Shown here piece after piece: positions 18,319 to 27,381 of a stretch of DNA of 47,607 bases. Both the position numbers and the translations under genes were made by a program. The notes under the pieces are model-generated. The model was not told the DNA's origin. It did no database searches and worked only from the letters and a program-made list of their open reading frames with translations. The stretch is from the NCBI GenBank assembly GCA_030748485.1, contig JASMLW010000270.1:1-47607 (forward strand), given 5' to 3'. Origin of the DNA: Pirellulaceae bacterium (GTDB lineage: Bacteria > Planctomycetota > Planctomycetia > Pirellulales > Pirellulaceae). How positions within the stretch are numbered: the stretch's first letter is position 1; each line of letters begins with the position of its first letter.

Positions 18319-20787
18319 TTAGTGATTGAACACGAACTCCAGCGAATTCATCAGGCTCCAAGCCAGGTCTTCGCTCGCCTCCCGGCGGTCGCCGTTCTGG
18401 CGAATGTACTGCACGGCGGACGACGTTTCCGAATCGTCGGGCAGCCGTCCAAAAAACGTCAGGTAGAGCTCCTCTACTAAGCGTTCATCGGCCGAGTGGC
18501 GTTTCACCAATTGATTGATCCGCCCGCCCTCATGCGCCAGTTTGCCGTGGATGGCGGGCGCGTTCAGCACGTGCAGCACCTGGCCCACCGTCGGCTCAGA
18601 GTTTCGCTCGCAATCGCAAGCCGTCTTCCGCGTCGGACGGCCAAACAATTTGAGAAAATAATGATCGACTTCGCTGTCCCACAACTGAATCGCCCGGTAG
18701 CCGTGCGGAACAGCCGTGAATTTCTCATCGCGACCGGTGACTTGGCAGAGCGCGTCGAACAACACTTCCGCGTCCATCCGCTTGAACAATGCTCGCGAGT
18801 AGTTCTGTTCGTCTTGCGCGTTGGTCTCGTTGGGGCGCGAAGTGCGTTGATAGGCCTCCGATGAGGCGATGGTATGAATTAAATCGTGCAGGTCGAACTG
18901 ATGGTCGACGAAGTGCTTCGCCAGCGCGTCGAGCAACTCGGGATTCGTGGGGGGATTGGTGGCGCGAAAATCATCGACGGGGACCACCAATCCACGACCC
19001 ATCATGTGAGCCCAAACGCGGTTGACGGAGTTGCGAGCGAACCACTGGTTGTCCGCTGCGGTCATCCAATCCGAAAGAACGCGACGGCGATCGCCGGGCG
19101 GGGACGCCTCCGGCATCGGTTCGCCCAGCGCGTGGGCGAAAATCGTCTCGCCCGATCGAGGATGTTTCGTTTGCGGATCGCCCGCCGCCGTCATGATCTC
19201 GCCACGCGATGTGCCGGCGCGTTTCACCTGTTGAAAGAACGCGGTCATCCCGTAGTAGTCGGTCTGGCTCCAACGATCGAAAGGATGATGGTGGCACTGG
19301 GCGCACTCAATGCGAATACCGAGAAAAACTTGCGCCACGGTGTCGGTCAGTTTTTTCGCGCCGCCAACCGCGCGGTAGAAGTTCACTTGAGGCGAGTCCT
19401 TGGTGCGGCCGCTCAACGTGAGAATCTCGTCGACAAATCGGTCGACCGGTTTGTTCTCCGCGAAACTACCGCGTATCCACTGGTAGTACGCGTAGGCGTT
19501 CTTCTGCCCCAGCGTCCGCCGATCGACTCGCAGCAGGTCGGCCCACTTGAGCGCCCAATAGTCGGCGTATTCGGGCCGTTTGAGGAGTTCGCTCACCAGC
19601 ATGTCCCGCTTGTCCGGTCGCTGGTCGTCAAGGAATCGGCGCGCTTCCGCGGCGGTCGGCAACGTGCCGATCACGTCAAGGTAGATCCGTCGCAGGAATT
19701 CGGCGTCACTCGAACGTCCCGACGGCACGATGTTCAGCTTTCGCAACTTTGCATGGACCAATGTGTCGATGAAATTGCGTTCCGCCAGCCGCGGATACTC
19801 GGCAATCGTCTCGCTCCGGGGAATCAACGCCTGAAAAGTGTCGACCGCCCCCATGTACGTCGCCATCACGGCGACCTGTCCAGGAGCCTCGCCGACGAGC
19901 ACCAAGCCCGACTCGTCCACATCGGCTAACCCCTCGTTGTTGCTCTGGTAGCGAGCTATCGCGGTCACGTCTTCGGTCCGACCATTCGAGTAATGGGCGA
20001 TCACGCGCAACTGTTGTTCCGCGGAGAAGTCGAGGATCCGCTCGGCGGGATGGATCTCGATTCGCGCGACCCGCGGCGCCTCGGGATCTCCGATCGGGAC
20101 GCCGGCGGCGATCCAGTCGCGAATCTTGTTGTACTCGGGCGAGCCCAACGCCAGCCGCACGCCCCCGCCGTGAGGCACCTGTCCAGTCGCTTTGGTGAGC
20201 AACAAACTGCGGGAGGCGTCGCCGACGAACGTCCGCCGCCCACGGGCCTCTTTCGTCAAGGCGTTGTAGTCCGCCTGCGAATCGAAGCCGAAGACGGAGA
20301 GTTTGAAGCCGTTTTGCCCCTCCGCTTTGCCGTGGCACCCCGATCCATTGCAACTGTACTTGCTGAGAATCGGCTCGATGTCGCGCTCGAAATGAAAATC
20401 CCGGGGCGCGAGAGAATCGGTCACGCGAACACCTACGGACAGCTTCCGGCCGGCCACGTCGATCACTACCTGTCCGCTCCCATCGGCGGCTGACATCACT
20501 ACTCCGTCGTCCGTCACAACCAAGAACTCGGGAGCCGTCGATTGATAGTCGGCGACGCGAGTCAAATCGACGATTCGACCGTCGTCCCGAACGCCGTGAA
20601 CCAGCAGACCTCGAAGAGCTCGCGGGCCAACCAACTCAACCGTTGCCGGCTCGACCGACACACTCACGATTCGAGTCAAGTCGACTGGAGGCTGCGCGTC
20701 AAACGTCCGTGCATCTGAGCTTGAGAGCACCAGCGCGGCGGCGGTGAGCACGGACAGAAACAGGATTCTGGTTTGGGCTCGTCGCAT
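18319..20787 (-). CDS. DUF1549/DUF1553 protein with Ig-like domains and a cytochrome-like CX4CH motif
   Basis: A GTG at 20823 is possible, but ATG 20787 starts the signal peptide (MRRAQTRILFLSVLTAAALV) and gives 822 residues. In order: an Ig-like Big_2 domain (about 35-125); a short cytochrome-like segment with CNGSGCHG and downstream GFKLSVFGFD; a second Big_2-like domain (ARIEIHPAERI to QALIP); DUF1549 (NFIDTLVHAKL, LRRIYLDVIGTLPT, ECAQCHHHPFDRWSQ); and DUF1553 (NSVNRVWAHMMGRGLVVPVD to the C-terminus). The family is abundant in planctomycetes and often attached to haem-binding segments. Function unknown. Head of the probable six-gene minus-strand unit. Confidence 0.88.
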   Translation of the reverse strand: MRRAQTRILFLSVLTAAALVLSSSDARTFDAQPPVDLTRIVSVSVEPATVELVGPRALRGLLVHGVRDDGRIVDLTRVADYQSTAPEFLVVTDDGVVMSAADGSGQVVIDVAGRKLSVGVRVTDSLAPRDFHFERDIEPILSKYSCNGSGCHGKAEGQNGFKLSVFGFDSQADYNALTKEARGRRTFVGDASRSLLLTKATGQVPHGGGVRLALGSPEYNKIRDWIAAGVPIGDPEAPRVARIEIHPAERILDFSAEQQLRVIAHYSNGRTEDVTAIARYQSNNEGLADVDESGLVLVGEAPGQVAVMATYMGAVDTFQALIPRSETIAEYPRLAERNFIDTLVHAKLRKLNIVPSGRSSDAEFLRRIYLDVIGTLPTAAEARRFLDDQRPDKRDMLVSELLKRPEYADYWALKWADLLRVDRRTLGQKNAYAYYQWIRGSFAENKPVDRFVDEILTLSGRTKDSPQVNFYRAVGGAKKLTDTVAQVFLGIRIECAQCHHHPFDRWSQTDYYGMTAFFQQVKRAGTSRGEIMTAAGDPQTKHPRSGETIFAHALGEPMPEASPPGDRRRVLSDWMTAADNQWFARNSVNRVWAHMMGRGLVVPVDDFRATNPPTNPELLDALAKHFVDHQFDLHDLIHTIASSEAYQRTSRPNETNAQDEQNYSRALFKRMDAEVLFDALCQVTGRDEKFTAVPHGYRAIQLWDSEVDHYFLKLFGRPTRKTACDCERNSEPTVGQVLHVLNAPAIHGKLAHEGGRINQLVKRHSADERLVEELYLTFFGRLPDDSETSSAVQYIRQNGDRREASEDLAWSLMNSLEFVFNH

Positions 20788-21031
20788 AGGAAATCGGGCG
20801 GGATGAGGGAGGGATGGTGACACATAAGAGTTTATTGAAACGTTGCATCAATTGAAAGCTTGCAATCCCTGCTGGAGAGTGGGGCGAGGCTCCCCCAATC
20901 GCCCGTTTTCGTCCGCGGAAAACTCACCAGCCAGCCGGCTCCCACCCAAGTGGGGAGGACCCCGAAAACAAGATGTCCCAGACACTTACACACCGAGTGT
21001 CGCGGCAGCCACCAAGGCGAGTCGGTCGCAT

Positions 21032-21874
21032 CTACTCGAGCGGCTTGCCGCAAATGCGACAGTAGACAGCGTCGGTCTGGTGCCCCTCGGAGATGCAATA
21101 GGGGCAGGTCTGCGTCGACACGCGAGCGTTCTTCCGCGCCTCAACGATTTCGGCGGAAACAAATCCCGTGGGCACGATGATCAAGCTGTAACCGATCAGG
21201 ATCAGGGCGGCCGAGACAAACTTGCCGAGCGTCGTGGTGGGGACAACGTCGCCATATCCGACGGTCGTCATCGTCACGATCGCCCAGTAGATCGATTGGG
21301 GGATCGATGTGAACTGGTTCGACTGAGGTTGGTAGAGGCGTTCGACCTCGTACATCACCGTGCCCGAGATCGTCACGGTAATCATGACGGCGGCCAGGAA
21401 GACAACGATCTTCGCGCGGGCCTTCCAGAAGGCCCCGCCCAGGTTTTCGGATTCCGTTGTGAGATGAATGAGCTTCAATACTCGGAAGACTCGCAGCAGG
21501 CGGAACAGCCGCAGCACGGCGAACGATAGTCGCTCGCCTGAGCACAAGCCGATCAGGGTTGGCAGAAAAGAGACGAGATCGACGACGCCGTAGAAGCTGG
21601 TCGCGTAGTTGCGGGCGTTGCGAACGGAGATCAGCCGCAGGACATACTCGATGGCGAACAGGATTGTGAATGTCCACTCGGCGGCGAGTAGCAGGTTTCC
21701 GTATTCTTTCTGGATCGATTCGACCGTCTCAAGGGAGACGGCGGCGACGCTGACGACGATCGCGATCAAGAGGACGATATCGAAGGCTTGCCCGGCGCGG
21801 GTGTCGGCTTCGAAAATGACTTCGTACAGGCGGTCCCGCCATTGTGCTCGCGGTTCTGAGTCCATTGGCGTCAT
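21032..21874 (-). CDS. Voltage-sensor-type potassium channel with C-terminal zinc ribbon
   Basis: This 280-residue protein has six predicted membrane segments. S1-S3 span about 30-110. S4 carries regularly spaced arginines (LRLFRLLRVFRVLKL, 121-135). S5 spans about 153-175. The pore loop has the K+ selectivity filter TVGYGD (204-209), followed by S6 (about 217-242). A short C-terminal tail holds four cysteines in two knuckles (C257PYC and C272RIC), a zinc-ribbon pattern. This is a Kv-like tetrameric channel in the inner membrane. The ribbon could serve as an assembly or sensing tail. No partner gene is obvious on either side. Confidence 0.88.
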   Translation of the reverse strand: MTPMDSEPRAQWRDRLYEVIFEADTRAGQAFDIVLLIAIVVSVAAVSLETVESIQKEYGNLLLAAEWTFTILFAIEYVLRLISVRNARNYATSFYGVVDLVSFLPTLIGLCSGERLSFAVLRLFRLLRVFRVLKLIHLTTESENLGGAFWKARAKIVVFLAAVMITVTISGTVMYEVERLYQPQSNQFTSIPQSIYWAIVTMTTVGYGDVVPTTTLGKFVSAALILIGYSLIIVPTGFVSAEIVEARKNARVSTQTCPYCISEGHQTDAVYCRICGKPLE

Positions 21875-22166
21875 TGTACTGAGATTCCCGCTTCGACAAA
21901 TCCGGCTATTTCCCTGACAATCTCGCGAATTTCGCCGAGCAACTCGGCTGAACTAGAGATTTCCCGAATCCGACTCGGCCCGTGAATCGTCTCATTGGGA
22001 TGGCGATCCGGATTAGGGGGAAAGCCCAGTGGAAAGCTAGCTCGCACGGCGAAAGTCCTCCATCGGCCGTCGATGACACGCCGTGGCGAGTTCAGTTTGC
22101 CGAACGAGCAGAGATCGAGTTAAAGTAGAGGCGGCTGGGCCAGCCCGTTTGCAGGAGCCGCGGAGC
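21875..22166. other. Intergenic region between divergent genes
   Basis: These 292 bases between the channel gene (minus) and the first EF-hand gene (plus) hold no credible ORF. A small perfect palindrome, GGCTGGGCCAGCC (22133-22145), lies just before the Shine-Dalgarno AGGAG (22153-22157) of the EF-hand gene and could affect its translation. Promoters for both genes must lie here, but no confident -35/-10 pair was recognised. Confidence 0.35.
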
Positions 22167-23699
22167 ATGAAAACCAGACGCCTTGTGGTGGCGACCCTTG
22201 TCGCCCTCTCTCTTCCACTCCTCATCCAAACCACCTACGCCCAGCGCGAGGTGTCCGGGTTTGGAGCTCCCAAGGGCCAGTACTCGCTGCGCGGGTTCGG
22301 CAAGTCGGAGGCTGGGCGGCCAACCGTGATCGAAGTGGATCGCCGCTACGCAGAAATACAAATTGAGAAATTCGATCGCAACAAGGATGGCGCGCTCAGC
22401 CGCAGCGAATCGTTGTCGACTGGATACAAGGATGTTCTCTCGCGGTGGTTTTCTCACGATGCGAACGGTGACGGGCGTTTGACCCCGTCCGAGTTGGCTC
22501 ATTCCTACGCCAAGACCCGAGTTGACAAAGAGGTCAAAGCGCGGCGGACAGCGGCGGCGAAGCGGCGCGTAGCCGGGATCGAGGTCACCAGCGCCGACAA
22601 GTCCAATGCGTCCAATCACGTCAAACAACTGGACGCCAATCGCGATCGCAAGTTGAGCTCCACGGAACTCGGCGTCAGTTATGGAAGCAACGCGCCAAAC
22701 ATGATGCGTGAGTTTGACACGAATCGATCGGGATTCTTGGGATCGAGCGAGTTCGCCGTGTTCTTCGCCAAACAGCGAAAACAGCAGCAAGATCAACAGA
22801 AACTAGTCCACATGCAACTCAGCAGCCAACTCGTGGTGTGGAACGGCCGGAGCTCGTATCGGATGAGCGGAGCCAAACAGGTCGTCGTGCAGCCCAGCGC
22901 CGCCGCCGCGCAAGAGATGGTTCGGCGATACGACACAAATCAGAACGGGACGCTCGAGCCAAACGAACTAGCTCGACCCGGCGGCGACTACAACGGCGCG
23001 GACACCGACGGCAATGGTCAACTCACGCAAGCCGAGTTGATGGCTTGGATTCAAAGAGCGCAAAAACAGACTGCCGGGGGCGGATCGAGGTCGGGTTGGT
23101 TCGCGGAGCGCGATCGCAATCTCGACGGCCAAGTCTCGATGTCCGAATACGCGGAGACTTGGACGGATGCGCTGCTGGCTGAGTTCGGCCGCTACGACAG
23201 CAACCAAGACGGGTTGATCTCGGCTGCCGAAAGCGCTTCACCCAGCACACCGAACGCGCGCGTATTCACCAGTTCTCATGTCCGCGTGATCGAAACGCAT
23301 GTTGGAGCGTCATCGGCGATTCGCATCGACGACGACATCACAATCGGCGACCTGGATGTCCAATTGACGATCACTCACCAGGGATTGACGAACTTGGACG
23401 TTTACCTGATTTCGCCGAGCGGCAAGAGGGTCGACTTGTTTAAGGGAGCGGGCAAGCCCTGGAAGGGAAACAACCTGGCGGCGACCGTATTCGATGATGA
23501 ATCGACGGTTGACATGGCCAAGGTCCAGCCTCCCTTCCGCGGCGCATTCGGGCCCGAAAAAGGACCGGAATCGGCTGGGCTTTCCAGCTATGATGGAGAC
23601 CGTACTCGGGGTGTTTGGCGGCTCTTTGTCGACGGTTCGCGGAGCGGACGTCCGGGACTCATCAATACTTGGTCGCTGATCGTGACCCCCCAAGAATGA
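22167..23699 (+). CDS. Secreted EF-hand protein with C-terminal P (proprotein convertase) domain
   Basis: ATG 22167 with AGGAG nine bases upstream starts a signal peptide (MKTRRLVVATLVALSLPLLI, cut after YAQ); length 510. After a GFG-rich leader (GFGAPKG, RGFGK) there are eight EF-hand-like loops, near 70, 98, 156, 184, 255, 279, 316 and 343. Examples are DRNKDGALSRSE, DANGDGRLTPSE and DSNQDGLISAAE; the third and fourth loops are weakened. Residues about 378-510 form a P/Homo-B beta domain (LTNLDVYLISPSGKRVDLF, GVWRLFVDGSRSG, NTWSLIVTP). P domains usually stabilise subtilisin-like proteases, but no protease domain is present. A calcium-responsive exported binding protein is inferred. Paralogue at 27382. 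Confidence 0.85.
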   Translation: MKTRRLVVATLVALSLPLLIQTTYAQREVSGFGAPKGQYSLRGFGKSEAGRPTVIEVDRRYAEIQIEKFDRNKDGALSRSESLSTGYKDVLSRWFSHDANGDGRLTPSELAHSYAKTRVDKEVKARRTAAAKRRVAGIEVTSADKSNASNHVKQLDANRDRKLSSTELGVSYGSNAPNMMREFDTNRSGFLGSSEFAVFFAKQRKQQQDQQKLVHMQLSSQLVVWNGRSSYRMSGAKQVVVQPSAAAAQEMVRRYDTNQNGTLEPNELARPGGDYNGADTDGNGQLTQAELMAWIQRAQKQTAGGGSRSGWFAERDRNLDGQVSMSEYAETWTDALLAEFGRYDSNQDGLISAAESASPSTPNARVFTSSHVRVIETHVGASSAIRIDDDITIGDLDVQLTITHQGLTNLDVYLISPSGKRVDLFKGAGKPWKGNNLAATVFDDESTVDMAKVQPPFRGAFGPEKGPESAGLSSYDGDRTRGVWRLFVDGSRSGRPGLINTWSLIVTPQE

Positions 23700-23851
23700 G
23701 CTGGGCGAATTGCCTTTTACTGACAGCGACAAGACACACACCAACTGACGAATCAACTGACCGGAACAGAAACAGAGCTGGCACCCAAGCGAACCCGCCA
23801 CGCGACTCCGCCGACCCGCCCCGCGGTTCGCTGTAACCCCACCTACTCATC

Positions 23852-26539
23852 ATGACCGAACGGGCGGCAACGGCGCCTCGCGCGCTCACCCTATTGGAAC
23901 GACTGCCTCGAACAATCACACGACGCCTCTGTCTGGCCGTCTCGGCGATCGCGCTGACGGCGGCAGCCCCCGACACGGCCGAGTCGCAAGACCAGGATCC
24001 AGCAACAGCCGCAGCGACGGCCCACGATGATGCGCCGCTGCTGCTGCGGTTGGCCACCGACGCCGAAGGTGTGCGACAACTCGGTCTCTCCGCGGAAGCG
24101 AAGAAGAAGATCGCCGACTTGATCGCGAGGCGAGCCGCGGAGCGCAAGACTTTGCTCTCGGCCGCGGGTCTTTCAGAGGACGATCGACGTCAGATCGGCG
24201 CCGCGTTTTCCGCGGCAACTGAGCAGCTTGGCCTGCAACTGCTCACACTTGAACAGCGCGACAAGTTGACGCAACTCCTGCTCGGCCGCGAAGGACTGGT
24301 GACGCTGGCTCGCGATGATGTCGCGAAGCTCGTCGGGCTCACTCCTTCGCAACGCGCGGCGATCGGTCGTCTAGAGGATGAACGTCGACAGGCGCTGGCC
24401 GCTGGTTCGCCGCTGGCGAAGCAAATCGCCACACGAAGATTCGAACGGCGATTCGAAGCGTTGTTGACTCCCAAGCAACTGGCCGGATGGGAGAAACTCG
24501 CCGGGCTCGACGACGATACCACAGTCGCCGCGGCTCAACCGCCGGACGAGAGCGGAGCTCCCGCGGAACCGCCCGAGGGAAATGCTCCCCCAACCCCCGA
24601 CAAGACGGCCGGCAACGCGGCGAGCGCCGATCCCGACGAAGCGGTCGACAGCGGAGCAGCGGTCGCTCTGGACGACATCAAGCTGACGTTTGAGTTTGAT
24701 GGGGCCTCGTGGCGCACCGTGCTCGACTGGCTCGCCGAAGAGGCCAAGTTGTCGCTGTACGTAGGCACTGAGCCGACGGGCACGTTCACCTACAGCGACC
24801 CCCGCGAGTTCACGCCCGACCAAGCCATCGCGTACATCAATCGTTTCCTGATTCCGCGCGGCTACACGCTGATTCGCAGCGGCACGATGATCTCGATTAT
24901 CGGACTGGACGACGGCCGTCGCGACGCGCTGCTCGAGTCGCTGGCTGAGTACGTTGAGCTGAATGAGCTGGACAGCCGCCGCGACGACGAAGTCGTCAAG
25001 TGCGTCTTCAAGATCGTCAAAACGCAACCCCAGGAGGCGTTGGCCGAGATCAGTCGGCTGGTGAAGTTGAGCACGCCGGTGCTCCTGCCGAAGTCGAAAC
25101 AGTTGATTGTGATTGAAAGAGTCAAGCAGCTGAAAATGGTCCGCCGCATGCTCGAGGTGATCGAAAACCCGTCCACCGAAGACGGGCCGCTGCGACGGTT
25201 CGAACTACAACACGTGCGGGCCAACGTAATCCTCGACGCGGCTCGCCCGCTGATTGGAATCGACGACGGCAACTCCAACATCGGACCGGATATCAGCCTC
25301 GCGCCCGATCCCACTGGCAAGCACTTACTGGCAACTGGCGCCGCCGACAAACTGGCGATCATTGAGAGCTTGATCGCGATGCTCGATCGGACCCCCGAAG
25401 AGCGAGGGATGGCGAGTGAGACGATTCTCCGCGTACATGCGGTCGGCGTCGGCAATCTGCAAATGGTCGACGACGTGTTGCAAACACTGCTGGCCGGGGA
25501 AGATGTCCGGCTGGCTCAGGAACCTCGCTCAGGTCGGCTGGTCGTGCAAGCGACGGAAGAAGTTCATGAACGAATCGCCAAGACGATTGAGCAACTGGCC
25601 GGCAGTGACGACACGGTCTTCGAAGTGATTCGACTCAAGGAAGTCGAACCGTACATCGCTTTGTCGATTGTTCGCGAGATGTTGGATATCCCCTTCTTCT
25701 ACGACGAGGAGGAAGAAGATGACGACGACCACCCGCGGCTGGACTACGACACGCCCTCGATGAAAATCTTCGTGCGCGGAACTCAAAAACAAGTGGACGC
25801 CGTCAAGGAGATCGTGGCGGAGTTGGAAACGCCGAACGAATCCTCGGAAGGGCCCCTTCGGCTGCTGCCGATCCAAGGCACCCGCGCTCAGCAATTGCTG
25901 GAAACGGCGAAGCGGTTTTGGCCCGGCAGCGAAGACGTGCTCGTCTTTCCACCAGCCATCGATGAATCGAGTGAAGTCTTGGAGTTCGAGATCAACGGCA
26001 AGCCTCGCGAAGACGCGCGGCCCGAGCCAATGGGTCCGCGGCCCGCGCCAACTCAATTGGAAAGCACCCAGCGGTTAATCGGAGGCCCCCTTTTGGTGAA
26101 CACCGTTCAGGCTTCCCGCTCGGGCGCCTCGGCGAAGAAGTCGACTACTCAAGCCGCGCCGCCCGCTGGGGACGAGCCTCCCAAACCGCCCGGCGACGAT
26201 GACGCCAAGCAGCCACCGGAGACCAAAGCGGGCATCAAAGCCCAGGTCACGTCGCGCGGAATCCTCATGCAATCGGAGGACGCGGAACTGCTCAACCGCT
26301 TTGAAGCCCACTTGCGTGCGATCGCCGGGCCCGGTCAGATTTCGCCGACGAGGATTGCCATCTTCTACCTGAAATACGTTCGCGCCGACGACGCGAAACG
26401 AATGCTCACCGACCTGCGCCGCGGCTCGCCCTCCGACGACGATCCGTACGGCCCCGATGAGGACGACTCACTCGGACCGCGACGCCGCACCGCTTCTCCA
26501 TTCCCTCGGTCATCGCTGACGCCCGCCTCAATCGGTTGA
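23852..26539 (+). CDS. Secretin-N-domain repeat protein, 5' part of a split gene
   Basis: The 895-residue frame starts with a long Arg-rich leader and signal-like segment (RRLCLAVSAIALTAAAPDTA). A helical domain follows (about 62-215; GLSAEAKKKIADLIARRAAE). An N0-like fold lies near 272-355 (LTFEFDGASWRTVLDWLAEE), then several secretin N1-type repeats: VFKIVKTQPQEALAEISRLV, RRFELQHVRANVILDAARPL, FEVIRLKEVEPYIALSIVRE. There is an acidic run DEEEEDDDD. The final 14 or so residues (RRRTASPFPRSS onward) do not fit; the N-domain continues in another frame. Secretin N domains line outer-membrane export channels, but no secretin barrel is visible. The role may be envelope scaffolding. Confidence 0.72.
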   Translation: MTERAATAPRALTLLERLPRTITRRLCLAVSAIALTAAAPDTAESQDQDPATAAATAHDDAPLLLRLATDAEGVRQLGLSAEAKKKIADLIARRAAERKTLLSAAGLSEDDRRQIGAAFSAATEQLGLQLLTLEQRDKLTQLLLGREGLVTLARDDVAKLVGLTPSQRAAIGRLEDERRQALAAGSPLAKQIATRRFERRFEALLTPKQLAGWEKLAGLDDDTTVAAAQPPDESGAPAEPPEGNAPPTPDKTAGNAASADPDEAVDSGAAVALDDIKLTFEFDGASWRTVLDWLAEEAKLSLYVGTEPTGTFTYSDPREFTPDQAIAYINRFLIPRGYTLIRSGTMISIIGLDDGRRDALLESLAEYVELNELDSRRDDEVVKCVFKIVKTQPQEALAEISRLVKLSTPVLLPKSKQLIVIERVKQLKMVRRMLEVIENPSTEDGPLRRFELQHVRANVILDAARPLIGIDDGNSNIGPDISLAPDPTGKHLLATGAADKLAIIESLIAMLDRTPEERGMASETILRVHAVGVGNLQMVDDVLQTLLAGEDVRLAQEPRSGRLVVQATEEVHERIAKTIEQLAGSDDTVFEVIRLKEVEPYIALSIVREMLDIPFFYDEEEEDDDDHPRLDYDTPSMKIFVRGTQKQVDAVKEIVAELETPNESSEGPLRLLPIQGTRAQQLLETAKRFWPGSEDVLVFPPAIDESSEVLEFEINGKPREDARPEPMGPRPAPTQLESTQRLIGGPLLVNTVQASRSGASAKKSTTQAAPPAGDEPPKPPGDDDAKQPPETKAGIKAQVTSRGILMQSEDAELLNRFEAHLRAIAGPGQISPTRIAIFYLKYVRADDAKRMLTDLRRGSPSDDDPYGPDEDDSLGPRRRTASPFPRSSLTPASIG

Positions 26540-27348
26540 TCGTGCAAGGGACGATACCCGAATTGACGCAGATCAAACGCCACCTCGAAATCATCGATCG
26601 CGACAAGGGCATCGCCGACATCCTGGTGCGAGGCAAGCCGCGAGTCATTCGGCTGATTCACATTCGCGCACAAACGGCCGCCGCGGTCATCCGCGACACC
26701 TTCGCCGGACAGGTGACCAATGGAGCTCCCGTAGCGAATCAACAGCAGCAGCAACAACAGCAACAGAAACAGCAGCAACAACTGATCCAGCAACTTCAAG
26801 CGCAGGTGAAGCAAGGCGGCAATCAGGCGCAGGGAGCGCGTCCAGCAGCAGGACTCCGCAATCGGGGAACGCCAAACCAGCCGCAATCGCCAAACGGCCA
26901 ACCACCAGGCGTCCAGCCGCCGAATCAACCGGCGGGCGACGCCCGCGATCGACCATCGACGTCACCCAGCCGCGCGCGGTCCGCGGGAGGGCAGGAGAGT
27001 CGGACGAGTGAACCGACGATGACGGTCGCCGTCGACGACACGACAAATTCAATCATCGTTCGAGCTCCGGATCCGTTGTTCGACGAAGTTCTCGAGTTGG
27101 TCAACTTGATCGACAAGAACGCAACTCAATCCACGCACATCATGCGAGTGCAAGGAGTCAATTCGAGCGATTTGGAAGGCTTGCTGAAAGGTGTCTTGAA
27201 AGGTTCGTCGAATTCTCAGCCGGCGAGCAAACCGGCGGCGCAGCCCAAACCACAACCACAACCGCGGCCACAGCCGCAACCGACGCTGCAGATTCAGTCG
27301 CTGCAGCCGTTCCAACCCGCCGACGTGCAGTTCCAGTTCCGCCGCTGA
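26536..27348 (+). CDS. Secretin-N-domain repeat protein, 3' part of the split gene
   Basis: If separate, this would start at TTG 26536, overlapping the upstream stop (TTGA). The family pattern begins earlier in this frame (FSIPSVIADARLNRLIVQGT, from about 26502), so it is better read as the continuation of the preceding gene after a frameshift. It completes one N-domain (TQIKRHLEIIDRDKGIADIL) and has part of another (IRLIHIRAQTAAAVIRDTFA). A poly-glutamine stretch follows, encoded by CAG/CAA triplets near 26743-26782, then a Pro/Gln linker, a last N-domain (VAVDDTTNSIIVRAPDPLF) and a PQPQ-rich tail. There is no own Shine-Dalgarno. The tail suggests a surface or periplasm-spanning end. Confidence 0.6.
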   Translation: MIVQGTIPELTQIKRHLEIIDRDKGIADILVRGKPRVIRLIHIRAQTAAAVIRDTFAGQVTNGAPVANQQQQQQQQQKQQQQLIQQLQAQVKQGGNQAQGARPAAGLRNRGTPNQPQSPNGQPPGVQPPNQPAGDARDRPSTSPSRARSAGGQESRTSEPTMTVAVDDTTNSIIVRAPDPLFDEVLELVNLIDKNATQSTHIMRVQGVNSSDLEGLLKGVLKGSSNSQPASKPAAQPKPQPQPRPQPQPTLQIQSLQPFQPADVQFQFRR

Positions 27349-27381
27349 CGAATTGAGCCCGCTCTGTATGAGGCTTTGAGA

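Noticed and set aside
26420-26520. Programmed -1 frameshifting in the secretin-N gene
   Set aside because: No X-XXY-YYZ slippery heptamer was found in the overlap; a simple indel is more likely.
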